From assembly GCA_038232935.1 (NCBI GenBank), contig JBBSMX010000003.1, positions 1-64,000 on the forward strand: a stretch of DNA of 64,000 nt. The letters are read 5' to 3'. Below, piece by piece: positions 51,780-62,237 of the stretch; the stretch's first letter is position 1, and each line of letters starts with the position of its first letter. The notes under the pieces were generated by a model. The model worked only from the letters and a program-made list of their open reading frames with translations. It did no database searches and was not told the DNA's origin. Source of the stretch: JBBSMX01 sp038232935. Lineage in GTDB: Bacteria; Bacteroidota; Rhodothermia; Rhodothermales; JANQRZ01. Made by a program: the position numbers and the translations under genes.

Positions 51780-52949
51780 TTATTCGGAAGGCGGAGGATC
51801 GGAGCCGGCGACGACTTCGGCTCCGTTCGTGCCCGAGGTGCGGAAGGTGTACGCGATGGCTTCCATCTGGCGGAGGAACTCGCGCTTCTCGGCACTGGTG
51901 TAGCGTGGGGCGTAGATCATCCCGTCGATGAGGTAAAAGCGGCCGGTGTCCTCGTCGAAAAAGGCGTAGCTCACGAACGGGCCGCCCATGAAATCGCCGG
52001 TCATCCGCCACGTCCCGCGCGTCTCGATCGCGAAGCGCCCGGCGAGGTTGACGGTGTCCGTCTCTATGGGCCGCCGCACGAGGTCCCGGTCCTCGATGGC
52101 GATGTAGCTCTCGGGGAAGCTCCCGCGCACGAACCGCTCGGTGAGCCGGTTGCGGAGGGCGCGGACGGAGTCGGGCTGGAGCCGCTCCAGGCGGGGGTCC
52201 TCCTCGAAGTAGACGAACATGTCGCGCCACGAGTCCTGCCCGGCCAGCCGGCGGAGGCGGACGAACGTGCCGCGCTCGCCGCTGGCGGTGAGGAACGTGG
52301 TGTCCTGCGCGAGGACGTAGTCGTGCTGGACGTTGACGGCGAACCCGTACTCATCCAAGAGCCGCTGCTCAGCCCCGACCCGCTCGCCCTTCTCGAACAT
52401 GTCTTCGGTGAGGCGTCGCCGCGCGAGGCGGTCGAACGAGGCGCGGAGTTCGTCGCCTCCCGCACGGATCTGCTGCGCGAGTGCGCTGTCACTCGGGGCG
52501 GTGGCGTAGACAATGAGTTGGTCGCGCATCCAGAGGTCGTCTCGCTCGATGAGGCCGCGCCCGCCACGTTCGAGCGCGGCGACGCCCGCCGAGTCCAGCC
52601 GGGCGCGGATGAACCGGGCCGTCGCCGTAGTGTCCGTGAACGGCGCGGCGAAGACGACGCTGTGCTGGCGGCGGATGCCGTCGAGGGCGTAGTCGCTCAG
52701 CGACTGCCGCGTGAGGGTGAAGGCGGGGGTCGGCTGCGGTAGGGTGAGGGCCTCGCGGCCGAGCGTCGCACGGAGGGCCTCGCCGACCGGCCCGTTCCAC
52801 GTCGCCGAGTCCGTGACGACCACCACCTCACCCGTCTTGCCGACGGCGAGCGGCTTGTAGTTGGAGAGTTCGTTACACCCGGCGAGCAGGAGCACCACGA
52901 GGGCAGCCGGGGCGAGAAGAACGGCGAGAAGGGAGCGTCGTCGGTTCAT
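51780..52949 (-). CDS. DUF4837-like lipoprotein
   Basis: A 389-residue protein with a lipoprotein signal (SLLAVLLAPAALVVLLLAGC, cysteine near residue 25). The mature start LAVGKTGEVVVVTDSATWNG and the later TRGTWRMTGDFMGGPFVSYAFFD block match DUF4837, an uncharacterised Bacteroidota lipoprotein family. Its ATG overlaps the trpA stop by four bases (ATGA type), so it is translationally coupled to the trp operon although no link to tryptophan is known. Confidence 0.82.
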   Translation of the reverse strand: MNRRRSLLAVLLAPAALVVLLLAGCNELSNYKPLAVGKTGEVVVVTDSATWNGPVGEALRATLGREALTLPQPTPAFTLTRQSLSDYALDGIRRQHSVVFAAPFTDTTATARFIRARLDSAGVAALERGGRGLIERDDLWMRDQLIVYATAPSDSALAQQIRAGGDELRASFDRLARRRLTEDMFEKGERVGAEQRLLDEYGFAVNVQHDYVLAQDTTFLTASGERGTFVRLRRLAGQDSWRDMFVYFEEDPRLERLQPDSVRALRNRLTERFVRGSFPESYIAIEDRDLVRRPIETDTVNLAGRFAIETRGTWRMTGDFMGGPFVSYAFFDEDTGRFYLIDGMIYAPRYTSAEKREFLRQMEAIAYTFRTSGTNGAEVVAGSDPPPSE

Positions 52950-53773
52950 GCGTGGGGGACGGTCGGTCCGAATTTTAGTTCGTGCGCGAAGGCGCGGACG
53001 CGCTCCAGCCGCTCCGGCTCGGTCAGCGCCGGGTCGTTCCAGAGCGCTTCGACCGTGCGGATGAGCGCGCTGCCGACGATGAAGCCGTCGGTGTGCGCGC
53101 TGAGGCGGAGGGCGTCCGCGTGCGTCCTAATGCCAAACCCGACGAGGAGCGGATTGTTGTGGACGAAGCGGCAGGTGCGGGCCAAATACGCGGAGATTCC
53201 ATCTAAAGCGCTGATGTTGCTTCCCGTAAGCCCCGTTGTCGAGACGGCGTAGACGAACGCCGAGGCGCGCTCGTCCACGAGCCGCACACGCGCTTCCGAA
53301 GTGTTGGGGGCGACGAGAAACACGAGACCGAGTCCGGCTTCGGTTGCCGCGTCTTGGATGAGATCGGCCTCTTCGGGGGGGAGATCGGGGAGGATGAGTC
53401 CATCCACCCCAGAAGACCACGCGTCGCGGCAGAAGTTGCCCACGCCGTAGCGGAGCACCGGGTTGACGTAGCCCATCAGCAGGAGCGGCGTCTCGCTCTC
53501 GGCGCGGAACTGCTCTGCCGTGCGGAACGCGTCGGCCATCGTCACGCCGTGACGGAGGGCGCGCTCGGATGCGTACTGGATCGGGAGCCCTTCGGCGAGC
53601 GGGTCGGAGAACGGCATCCCGAGCTCGATGAAGTCGGCCCCGGCCTCGTCCACGGCGCGGAGGATGGGGAGCGTGGCGTCCGGGTGCGGGAAGCCGTTTG
53701 TGAGGAACAGGCCCATCGCCATCTCGCCTCGGGCGCGGCACGCGTCGAGGGCAATGCGGAGTCGGTCGGTCAT
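52946..53773 (-). CDS. trpA: Tryptophan synthase alpha subunit
   Basis: A 275-residue TIM-barrel subunit that cleaves indole-3-glycerol phosphate to indole. The catalytic Glu is in GADFIELGMPFSDPLAEG; the second acid is Asp in GVDGLILPDLPPEEADLI; VYAVSTTGLTG and the phosphate-binding LVGFGIRTHADA follow. The length is normal. Its start overlaps the GNAT gene end by four bases, and its stop overlaps the DUF4837-like start. Confidence 0.95.
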   Translation of the reverse strand: MTDRLRIALDACRARGEMAMGLFLTNGFPHPDATLPILRAVDEAGADFIELGMPFSDPLAEGLPIQYASERALRHGVTMADAFRTAEQFRAESETPLLLMGYVNPVLRYGVGNFCRDAWSSGVDGLILPDLPPEEADLIQDAATEAGLGLVFLVAPNTSEARVRLVDERASAFVYAVSTTGLTGSNISALDGISAYLARTCRFVHNNPLLVGFGIRTHADALRLSAHTDGFIVGSALIRTVEALWNDPALTEPERLERVRAFAHELKFGPTVPHA

Positions 53774-54212
53774 CGCTGGTAGAGAGTCGGACGGTCGATG
53801 ACCATGAAGCGTTCGGGGAACGGTGCGCGAACGAAGCCGACCTTTTCGTACAGCCCATGCGCGTCCTGCGTGGTGAGCAGAAACCGCCGGAGTCTCTGCA
53901 AGTCGGGGTGTTCGAGGACGCATGCCATCAGCCACACGCCGAGGCCGTGTCCTCGGTAGGCTTCCAGCACGTACACGTCGCAGAGGTACGCGAACGTCGC
54001 CCGGTCGGTGATGACGCGGGCGAAGCCGATCTGCTCGGTCTCGGCATACAGCCCGAAGCAGAGCGAGCCCCGGATCGAGCGCTCGACCGTCTCGAACGGA
54101 ATCCCCTTCGCCCAGTACGAGCGCGTGAGATAGGCGTGGATTGCCCCGGGGTCGAGCCGAGCCGGATCGCCGGAGATGGTGAAGCCGCCGCGGGTACGGG
54201 TGAAGAAGTCCG

Positions 54213-54216
<4 letters not shown>
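53770..54216 (-). CDS. GNAT family N-acetyltransferase in the trp operon
   Basis: A 148-residue acetyltransferase. The acetyl-CoA pyrophosphate loop is seen as VLEAYRGHGLGVWLMACVLEHP, with the preceding strand ATFAYLCDVY and a C-terminal GLYEKVGF segment typical of GNATs. It sits between trpB and trpA with four-base overlaps on both sides, so it is made with the tryptophan enzymes. A small-molecule or protein N-terminal substrate cannot be told from sequence. Confidence 0.85.
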
Positions 54217-55420
<1,204 letters not shown>

Positions 55421-55421
<1 letters not shown>

Positions 55422-56065
55422 CACTCGGCCTCCACGGCGTTGCGGTACGCTTCGAAGAAGTCGTAGAGCTTGTCGAAGTCCTTCACGCCGGGCTCGGACT
55501 CGACCGACGACGAGAGGTCCACGGCGTAGGGCCGCATCGTGTCGATGGCTTCCTGCACGTTCCCCGCGTCGATGCCGCCGGCGAGGAAGAGGGGGAACTC
55601 CCCGGCGAGGTCGCGCGCGAGCCGCCAGTTGAAGCTCTCGCCGGTCCCGCCCCACAGGCTCGTCTTGTGCGTGTCGAGCAGGAAGAAGTCGGCGATGTCT
55701 TTGTACGGCAGCATGAGCGCGCGGAGTTGTTCGGACGAGGCGTCGTGCTGGACGCGGAAGGACTTGATTGTTGGCACCTCAATAGCCTCGACGACTTCGG
55801 GCGGCTCGTGCCCGTGCAGCTGCGCGAGCGTGAACCCGACCTCGGCGCACCGCGTGTTGATGGTCGCCGCATCCTCGTTCACGAACACGCCGACCGCCTC
55901 GATGCCATCGACCCATCCGATGATCTCTTTCGCCGCTTTCGGTTCGAGGTAGCGCGGGCTGTCGGGGTACTGGATGAAGCCGAGGTAGTCCGCGCCGGCG
56001 CCGGCGCAGTAGCGGGCGTCGGCGAGGCGGGTGATGCCGCAGATTTTGACTTTCGTGGGGGGCAT
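55421..56065 (-). CDS. trpF: Phosphoribosylanthranilate isomerase
   Basis: A 214-residue TIM barrel performing the Amadori rearrangement of phosphoribosylanthranilate. KVKICGITRLADARYCAGAG carries the catalytic cysteine, the catalytic Asp lies in FFLLDTHKTSLWGGTGESFNW, and FLAGGIDAGNVQEAID plus YAVDLSSSVESEPGVKD bind phosphate. The length is normal. It is separate from trpC here (not fused). Only three bases separate it from trpC, and it overlaps trpB by one base. Confidence 0.95.
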
Positions 56066-56068
56066 GCG

Positions 56069-56887
56069 TCAGCTGGCGAGGCGGAGCGAAGAGGAGAGCA
56101 GGGCGGCGGTCTCGCGCCGAAGCTGGCGGAGGGCGTCGCCAGGGTGACGCGCCCGCATAAACGTCTCGCCGATGAGGACGGCGTCGATCCCCTGACGGTA
56201 GAGCATGGCGAGGTCGGTGGCATTGCGCAGGCCGCTTTCGGCTACCCGGACGATTCGTTCTGGTACATCGGCAAGCACGCGTGGGGCGCGCTCCACGTCC
56301 ACCTCGAACGTCTTCAAGTCGCGGTTGTTGACGCCGAGGATGTTCACCCGGTCGAGGTCCACGGTTGCCAGTTCGGACTCGTCGTGAAGTTCCACGAGGC
56401 ACTCCATCCCGAGGTCGGTCGCCGCGTCGTGGAGGTCGCAGAGCTGCACGGGGTCGAGTGCGGCGGCGATGAGGAGGACGGCGTCCGCGCCGTACGCCCG
56501 CGCTTCGACGAGCTGATACGGGTCGACGATGAAGTCCTTCCGCAGCAGCGGCAGATCGGTCCCGAGACGGACTTTCGCGAGGGTGTCGAGCGATCCCTGG
56601 AAGTGGGTCGGCTCGGTGAGGACGGAGACGGCGGCGGCACCGGCCTGCTTGTAGGCCCGCGCCGTATCGACGGGGTGAAAGTCGGACGCGATGACGCCCT
56701 GCGACGGCGACGCCTTTTTGATCTCGGCGATCACGGCGAGTTCGCCGTCGCGGCGGAGCGCGCAGGCGAGCGAGAGCGTCGGGGCGCGGAACGCCGGGCG
56801 CGCTTCGAGCGCGGCGAGGGGGACCTCCGATTTTCGGCGGAGGACGAGGGCGCGGGTGTCGGTGAGAATCTGGTCGAGGATAGTCAT
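56069..56887 (-). CDS. trpC: Indole-3-glycerol phosphate synthase
   Basis: A 272-residue TIM barrel closing the indole ring. Motifs include FRAPTLSLACALRRDGELAVIAEIKKASPS (catalytic Lys), FHPVDTARAYKQAGAAAVSVLTEPTHFQGS, LLRKDFIVDPYQLVEARAYGADAVLLI and VNNRDLKTFEVD. ESGLRNATDLAMLYRQGIDAVLIGE forms the phosphate end. The spacer to trpD is 115 bases and contains inverted AGCGAGCG / CGCTCGCT arms, the largest gap inside the operon. Confidence 0.95.
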   Translation of the reverse strand: MTILDQILTDTRALVLRRKSEVPLAALEARPAFRAPTLSLACALRRDGELAVIAEIKKASPSQGVIASDFHPVDTARAYKQAGAAAVSVLTEPTHFQGSLDTLAKVRLGTDLPLLRKDFIVDPYQLVEARAYGADAVLLIAAALDPVQLCDLHDAATDLGMECLVELHDESELATVDLDRVNILGVNNRDLKTFEVDVERAPRVLADVPERIVRVAESGLRNATDLAMLYRQGIDAVLIGETFMRARHPGDALRQLRRETAALLSSSLRLAS

Positions 56888-57002
56888 GGCTGGAGCAGCA
56901 TAAGCGAGCGGAGGGAAGGAGCGGACGGGTCAGGCGGGGCGCCCGTGGCGCCATCGCCCGCTCGTAAATCGCTCGCTGTGAATCTGCTCTCGGGACATGG
57001 GA

Positions 57003-58046
57003 TCAGGCCGCAGTCGCGGCGTACGCGTTGGAGGCGTCGACGAGGGCGTCGAGCTTGGCGAGGGCCGCACCGGAGTCGATGCTTTGGCGGGCGGCGTCGA
57101 GGCAGGCGCCGAGCCAGCCGTGCTGGCCGCTGGCGAGGAGGGCGTAGGCCGCGTTCAGAAGCACGATGTCGCGCTGCGGCCCGGCTTCACCCTTTAGAAT
57201 GAGGCGGACGATCTCGGCGTTCTCTTGCGCCGTCCCGCCCGACAGTTCGGAGGCACGGACGCGGCTGAGCCCGTAGTGCTCCGGCGTGACGACCTGCTGC
57301 ATGAGCGTCTGCGCGCCGAACGGGTCGAGCTCGCTGCCCGTCTGGTAGACCGTCGTCGGGCTCGTCGTGCTGAGTTCGTCGAGCCCGTCGTGGGCGTAGA
57401 TGCAGACGACGTGCTCACTCCCGAGGCGGACGAGGATCTGCGCCATCAGCTTGGCCGTGGCATCGCTGAAGGCGCCGACGAGCTGGCGCTTCACGCCGGC
57501 CGGGTTGCAGAGCGGGCCGAGGATGTTGAAGAACGTCCGCACGCCGAGCGTCCGCCGGATCGGCATGACGTGTTTGAGCGCCGGGTGGTAGAGCGGGGCG
57601 AAGAGAAACGCGATCCCCGCCTCGCGCAGGCACGCCTCCACGCCCTCCTTCCCGAGCGACGTGTCCACGCCGAGCGCGGCGAGCACGTCCGCCGAGCCCG
57701 CGTTCGACGAGACGGCGCGGTTGCCGTGCTTGGCGACGATGACGCCCGCGCCCGCCGCGACGAACGAGGCAGCCGTCGAGATGTTGAACGAGCCGGCGTG
57801 GTCGCCGCCCGTCCCGCACAGGTCGATGGCGCCCTCCGGCGCTTCGACCGAAACGGCGTACTCCCGCATGACGCGCGTGAAGCCGGTCAGCTCGTCGAGC
57901 GTCTCGCCCCGGCTGCGGAGGCCGAGCAGGAGCGCGGCGATCTCCTCGGAGGAGACCTCGCCCTTCAGCAGCAGGTGCATCACGGCCTCGGCCTGCGGCT
58001 GGGTGAGGGTGTCGCCTTCGGCGATGATCTGGAGGTACTCGCGCAA
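57003..58046 (-). CDS. trpD: Anthranilate phosphoribosyltransferase
   Basis: A 347-residue enzyme joining anthranilate and PRPP. The PRPP loop is DLCGTGGDHAGSFNISTAA, followed by KHGNRAVSSNAGSADVLAALG; FFNILGPLCNPAGVKRQLVG and the metal-binding DGLDELSTTSPTTVY are present. TTG 58046 (LREYLQIIAEGD) is taken as the start because no ATG or GTG lies between the trpG stop and the conserved region; 23 bp separate it from trpG. The length agrees with the family. Confidence 0.93.
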   Translation of the reverse strand: MREYLQIIAEGDTLTQPQAEAVMHLLLKGEVSSEEIAALLLGLRSRGETLDELTGFTRVMREYAVSVEAPEGAIDLCGTGGDHAGSFNISTAASFVAAGAGVIVAKHGNRAVSSNAGSADVLAALGVDTSLGKEGVEACLREAGIAFLFAPLYHPALKHVMPIRRTLGVRTFFNILGPLCNPAGVKRQLVGAFSDATAKLMAQILVRLGSEHVVCIYAHDGLDELSTTSPTTVYQTGSELDPFGAQTLMQQVVTPEHYGLSRVRASELSGGTAQENAEIVRLILKGEAGPQRDIVLLNAAYALLASGQHGWLGACLDAARQSIDSGAALAKLDALVDASNAYAATAA

Positions 58047-58069
58047 AACAGGGAGGGCTGGAGGAAGAG

Positions 58070-58657
58070 TTAAGAGATGGGAGCGAAGGCGTCGACGCGT
58101 TGGAGCCAGTTGGCGATGAGTTTCGGCCCCTCGACGGTCAGCACGCTTTCCGGGTGAAACTGGATGCCCTCGATGGGGAGGTCGCGGTGGCGGAGGCCCA
58201 TGATGACGCCGTCGTTGGTCTCGGCTGAGACCTCGAGTTCGTCGGGCAGCGTCTCGCGCTCGACGGCGAGCGAGTGGTAGCGCGTGGCGATGAAGTCTTG
58301 CGACATACCCTCGAAGACCGTCTGCCCGTCGTGATGGATGGGACTCGTCTTTCCGTGCATCAGCGTCGGCGCGTGGACGACACGCCCGCCGAAGACCTCG
58401 CCGATGGCCTGGTGCCCGAGGCACACGCCGAGGATGGGCGTCGTCTCGCCGAACGTGCGGATCAAGTCCTCAGAGATCCCGGCGTCGGCGGGTCGGCCGG
58501 GGCCGGGCGAGATGAGGACCGCGCGCGGGGCGAGTTCGCGCACCTCGTCTACGGTCATCACGTCATTGCGGACGACGCGGTATTCGTCCGTGTGCGCGCC
58601 CACGAGGTGGACGAGGTTGTACGTGAACGAGTCGTAGTTGTCGACGATGAGGATCAT
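58070..58657 (-). CDS. trpG: Anthranilate synthase glutamine amidotransferase component
   Basis: A 195-residue class I glutaminase. MILIVDNYDSFTYNLVHLVG is the canonical start; the nucleophile cysteine is in PILGVCLGHQAIGEVFGG, and the His-Glu pair is in IEGIQFHPESVLT. ISPGPGRPADAGIS is the oxyanion strand. It may also serve PabB, since no separate pabA was seen. Starts one base after the trpS stop. Confidence 0.94.
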   Translation of the reverse strand: MILIVDNYDSFTYNLVHLVGAHTDEYRVVRNDVMTVDEVRELAPRAVLISPGPGRPADAGISEDLIRTFGETTPILGVCLGHQAIGEVFGGRVVHAPTLMHGKTSPIHHDGQTVFEGMSQDFIATRYHSLAVERETLPDELEVSAETNDGVIMGLRHRDLPIEGIQFHPESVLTVEGPKLIANWLQRVDAFAPIS

Positions 58658-58658
58658 G

Positions 58659-59981
58659 CTAGCGCTTGTCCATTTCTTTGTTGGGGCGCTGTGCATCTGC
58701 CGTACGTAACGAAGTGCTGCGGGCACTAGTCTTCTTGGCTAACCGAGCCTTCAGTTTTTGATTCTCGACGTTCTGCTTCTGGATCATAACGTTCTGCTTC
58801 TTGATCACGCGCAGTAAAGCGTCTCGATTCATCTGTTGTGCGGCTTCTTCTTCCTCATACCGATCTGCAATCTGCTGAGCCTTCTCGAGACCGGCCAACC
58901 TCTTTTGCATTTGAGCTTTGAGTAGATCTAGTTCGAGGAGATCCTTCTCAAGCTTGCGCTCTAACTCAATACCTGGATAAAACTCTTTGCGTAGTCCCAC
59001 GTGCTCGCGGACGCGCTCCATGATCGGGGCGGCGGCTTCGTGGGCTTTGCGGGCGCCGTCGCGGAGTACGTCGCGGACGTAGTCGGGCCGCTCGGCGAGT
59101 TCTTTCCGGCGCTCGCGGGCTTCGGCAAACTCGTCGGTGATGAGGCCGAGTAGCTCTTTTTTGGCGTGGCCGTAGCCATAGCCGCCGGCGCGGTACGCCG
59201 CCGCGATTTCCTCGCGCTTCGCGTCGTCGGCGAACAGCTTGATGAGGGCGAACACGTTGTCGCGCTCCGGGTCCTTCGGCTCTTCGAGCGGCGTCGAATC
59301 GGTGACGATGGACATCACCTTCTTCTTCAGCTCCTTGCCCTCGTCGAAGATGCCGATCGTGTTGCCGTACGACTTCGACATCTTCCGCCCGTCGAGGCCC
59401 GGCACGACGGCGACGTCCTCCAGGATCAGCGGTTCGGGGACCGGGAAGAGCGGCGCGTCCTCGGGGCAGAAGGTGGCGTTGAACTTCTGCGCGAGGTCGC
59501 GGCTGATCTCGATGTTCTGCTTCTGATCGGCCCCGACCGGCACGAGGGTCCCGCCGTAGATCAGGATGTCGGCCGCCTGCAGGACAGGGTACGTGAAGAG
59601 CCCGCCGTTGGCCGTGACCCCCTGCGCGACTTTCTCCTTGTACGCCACGCCCTTTTCGATCTGGCTCACGGGCGTCAGGCAGAGGAAGATCCACGCGAGC
59701 TCGGTCACCTGCGGCACGTCGCTCTGGAGGAAGAGCGCGGCCTCGTCGGGGTCGAACCCGAGCGCGAGGTAGTCGAGCGCGACGTCGCGGCTGTACTGCT
59801 CCAGCGCCTCGCGGTCCCGCAGCGACGTGAGGGCGTGGTAGTTGACGATGAAGTAGTACGCCTCGTGCTGCTTGTGCAGCGCGATGTGCTGGCGGAGCGC
59901 GCCGAAGTAGTTGCCGAGGTGGAGCGTCCCCGACGGCTGGATGCCGGAGACGACCACGTCGGTGGGGGAGGGCGCGGACAT
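58659..59981 (-). CDS. trpS: Tryptophanyl-tRNA synthetase with C-terminal coiled-coil extension
   Basis: A 440-residue class Ic synthetase charging tRNA-Trp. The HIGH-type motif is SGTLHLGNYFGAL near residue 16, and the KMSKS loop is KMSKSYGNTIGIF. The usual bacterial enzyme ends near residue 330; here a further 110 residues (from about KEFYPGIELERKLEKDLLEL) are charged and predicted coiled coil (AQMQKRLAGLEKAQQIADRY, KKQNVMIQKQNVENQKLKAR). The DNA for this tail (58662-58985) is visibly AT-richer than the rest, suggesting later acquisition. It lies inside the trp operon, so it should respond to the same attenuator. Confidence 0.92.
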   Translation of the reverse strand: MSAPSPTDVVVSGIQPSGTLHLGNYFGALRQHIALHKQHEAYYFIVNYHALTSLRDREALEQYSRDVALDYLALGFDPDEAALFLQSDVPQVTELAWIFLCLTPVSQIEKGVAYKEKVAQGVTANGGLFTYPVLQAADILIYGGTLVPVGADQKQNIEISRDLAQKFNATFCPEDAPLFPVPEPLILEDVAVVPGLDGRKMSKSYGNTIGIFDEGKELKKKVMSIVTDSTPLEEPKDPERDNVFALIKLFADDAKREEIAAAYRAGGYGYGHAKKELLGLITDEFAEARERRKELAERPDYVRDVLRDGARKAHEAAAPIMERVREHVGLRKEFYPGIELERKLEKDLLELDLLKAQMQKRLAGLEKAQQIADRYEEEEAAQQMNRDALLRVIKKQNVMIQKQNVENQKLKARLAKKTSARSTSLRTADAQRPNKEMDKR

Positions 59982-60562
59982 CAGCGGGGCTCCGTGTGGA
60001 TGGCGGGCTGCTCCATCGCGCCGGCGTGGTGCTCGTCGGGATGGATGTGCACGGGCGTCGCGGTGGTCTCGTCGACGGGCACGGGTCGGGCGGGCCGGCG
60101 CATCCGGGTCACGATCGGGTGGAGCACGTTGATGCGGGCGTCGCTGCCGGTGACGTTGTTTTCCAGAATCGCCGTCGTGCGAAGCTGCTGGTGCGCCATG
60201 CCGAGCGTGTCGTTGAGCGCGTCGCGGTAGGCCCGCTCGGCGTCGTCGAGGGCGTACATGATCTCGGCATCGGTGTCACCGAGGTGGACATCGGGGTCGA
60301 GGTCCGTGCCGTTGGGCGGGTCGCCGGCGAGCGAGAACACGGTCTCCTTCAGCTTCGCAAGCTCGGTCCGCGCCCGGTTCATGCCGTCGTTGAGCTGCGC
60401 GGCGAGGTCGCGGTCGCCGAGGTCACGGATGGCGGCATCGTAGGCGTGGAGGAGGGCGTGGTGTCGCCGGATGAGCGGGTTGAGCGCGTCAACGCTCTCG
60501 GCGCGCGTCATCGAGCGGCCGGCGCCGCCCCGGTTCATGACGGACTGGATGAGGGGATACAT
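59981..60562 (-). CDS. Ferritin-like (DUF2383-type) hypothetical protein
   Basis: A 193-residue helical protein starting MYPLIQSVMNRGGAGRSMTR. The central LIRRHHALLHAYDAAIRDLG and LAAQLNDGMNRARTELAKLKE helices resemble DUF2383/PA2169 ferritin-like proteins, in which Glu and His of a four-helix bundle may bind metal; further helices (DALNDTLGMAHQQLRTTAIL) follow. The C-terminal 50 residues are Pro/His-rich and probably disordered. It overlaps trpS by one base and follows trpE by 26 bases. A role in tryptophan synthesis is not known. Confidence 0.65.
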   Translation of the reverse strand: MYPLIQSVMNRGGAGRSMTRAESVDALNPLIRRHHALLHAYDAAIRDLGDRDLAAQLNDGMNRARTELAKLKETVFSLAGDPPNGTDLDPDVHLGDTDAEIMYALDDAERAYRDALNDTLGMAHQQLRTTAILENNVTGSDARINVLHPIVTRMRRPARPVPVDETTATPVHIHPDEHHAGAMEQPAIHTEPR

Positions 60563-60588
60563 GGCGTGTGGGGGAGGGTGGAGGAGGA

Positions 60589-62115
60589 TTAGAGGAGCCC
60601 GTCGGCGGCGACGCGCATGGCGTCGAGGAGGGCGCGGGCTTTGGTGCGGGTTTCTTCGTATTCGAGGCCGGGGTCGCTGTCGGCGACGATACCGGCCCCG
60701 GCCTGGATGAACGCGGTCTCGCCACGGATCAGCATCGTGCGAATCGCGATGCACGTGTCCATGTTTCCTGAGAAATCGGCGTAGCCGACGGCCCCGGCGT
60801 AGACGCCGCGCTTGACGGGCTCTAGCTCGTCGATCAGTTCCATCGCGCGGACCTTCGGCGCGCCGGAGACGGTGCCGGCCGGGAAGCACGCCGCGAGCAC
60901 GTCCATCGCCCGCTGCCCGTCGGCGACCTCGCCGGAGACGGACGAGACGAGGTGCATCACGCGGGCGTAGCGCTCGACCGTCGCGTAGCGCTCCACCTCG
61001 ACCGTGCCCACGCGGCAGGCGCGCCCGAGGTCGTTCCGCCCGAGGTCCACGAGCATCAAGTGCTCGGCCCGCTCCTTCGGGTCGGTGACGAGCTCCCGTT
61101 CGAGCGCGGCGTCTTCCTCGGGCGTTTCGCCGCGCCGCCGCGTCCCGGCGATGGGCAGCACCTCGGCCCGCCGGGTGCCGCCCGCCGTGCCTTCGACGCG
61201 GACGAGCACTTCGGGCGACGAGCCCGCGAGCTGGAAGCCGTCGAAATCGAGGAAGAAGAGGTACGGCGAGGGGTTCACCTGTCGGAGCGCGCGGTAGAGG
61301 TTGAACGGGTCGCCCTCGAACGGGAGCGCGAACCGCTGCGAGAGGACGACCTGGAAGATGTCGCCCTCGACGATGTGCGTCTTCGCTCGTCGCACCGACG
61401 CTTCGAAGTCCTCGCGTGTGACATTCGACTGCGGATCGCGGTCGCGGAGGGTGACGGGCTCGGGGAGGGTGATCGGTCCCGTCGTCAGCTCGGCTTCCAG
61501 CACGTCGAGCCGGGTGCGGGCGTCGTCCCACGCCGCATGGAGGTCGGTAGCGTCGTCCACGAACACGGTCGCCATCAGCACGAGCCGGCGGGCGACGTGG
61601 TCGAAGGCGGCGACGGTGTCGTAGAACGCCCACAGCGCGTCGGGCAGGCTGAGGTCGTCGGGTGGCGGGTCGGGGAGGCGTTCGAGCAGGCGCACGGCGT
61701 CGTAGCCCATGAACCCGACGGCCCCGCCGGTGAAGCGCGGCAGCTCGGGCAGCACGATCTCTTCGTAGGCATCGAGCAACTGCGCCATCACCTCGAACAC
61801 GGTGCCCGCGGCGGTCTGCGGCGGGGCGCCATCACCCATCGCCAAGTCGCCGCCGTGTCGCACCCACACGTTCTCGCCGCACGCCTCGACGATCCGGTAC
61901 GGTCGCGTACCGAGGAACGAGTACCGCCCGAGCCGCTCGCCGCCTTCGACGCTTTCGAGCAGGAAGCTGAATCGGCCCGGCTCGCGGAGGGCGAGGAAAG
62001 CCGCGACCGGCGTCAGCAGGTCGGCGCTGCGTCGGCGGTAGACGGGGACAGCCAGCCGCCGCGCGCCGGCACGGCGTCGGTCCTCGACGAGGGAGTGGAA
62101 GGTCGGAAAGTCCAT
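60589..62115 (-). CDS. trpE: Anthranilate synthase component I
   Basis: A 508-residue chorismate-binding enzyme forming anthranilate with TrpG. The N-terminal feedback-binding motif is FSFLLESVEGGERLGRYSFLG (LLES), the chorismate site contains VLPIAGTRRRGETPEED (alanine of PIAGT marks anthranilate rather than aminodeoxychorismate synthase), and the end has ADSDPGLEYEETRTKARALL. LVDLGRNDLGRACRVGTVEV and CFPAGTVSGAPKVRAMEL are catalytic. The start codon at 62115 follows the U-tract of the attenuator directly. First structural gene of the operon. Confidence 0.96.
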   Translation of the reverse strand: MDFPTFHSLVEDRRRAGARRLAVPVYRRRSADLLTPVAAFLALREPGRFSFLLESVEGGERLGRYSFLGTRPYRIVEACGENVWVRHGGDLAMGDGAPPQTAAGTVFEVMAQLLDAYEEIVLPELPRFTGGAVGFMGYDAVRLLERLPDPPPDDLSLPDALWAFYDTVAAFDHVARRLVLMATVFVDDATDLHAAWDDARTRLDVLEAELTTGPITLPEPVTLRDRDPQSNVTREDFEASVRRAKTHIVEGDIFQVVLSQRFALPFEGDPFNLYRALRQVNPSPYLFFLDFDGFQLAGSSPEVLVRVEGTAGGTRRAEVLPIAGTRRRGETPEEDAALERELVTDPKERAEHLMLVDLGRNDLGRACRVGTVEVERYATVERYARVMHLVSSVSGEVADGQRAMDVLAACFPAGTVSGAPKVRAMELIDELEPVKRGVYAGAVGYADFSGNMDTCIAIRTMLIRGETAFIQAGAGIVADSDPGLEYEETRTKARALLDAMRVAADGLL

Positions 62116-62148
62116 AAAAAAAGCCCGCTGCTCGGGAGAACAGCGGGC
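62116..62148 (-). terminator. trp attenuator terminator
   Basis: On the minus strand, an 11-bp stem (GCCCGCUGUUC with GAGCAGCGGGC, one G:U) has a four-base loop and is followed by seven U's (62122 down to 62116) that touch the trpE ATG. It competes with the antiterminator formed by 62193-62203. Confidence 0.9.
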
Positions 62149-62237
62149 GGCGACATCGTCGTGCTCGAAGGTTACGCGACGGCGCACGAGCAGCCCACTG
62201 TTCGGGGGGAGGTCCACCAGAACCAGACAGCGTGGGC
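62123..62237 (-). promoter_or_regulatory. trp operon attenuator (leader RNA structures 1:2, 2:3 and 3:4)
   Basis: Minus-strand segments in order: 1 GCCCAC (62237-62232), 2 GAACAGUGGGC (62203-62193), 3 GCCCGCUGUUC (62148-62138), 4 GAGCAGCGGGC (62133-62123). Segments 2:3 pair over 11 bases with one G:U, 3:4 pair over 11 bases with one G:U, and 1:2 pair over 6 plus 3 bases. The Trp codons of trpL (62225-62214) lie between segments 1 and 2. A ribosome stalled there frees segment 2, disrupting the terminator: the classic attenuation geometry. Whether 1:2 forms in vivo is inference. Confidence 0.85.
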
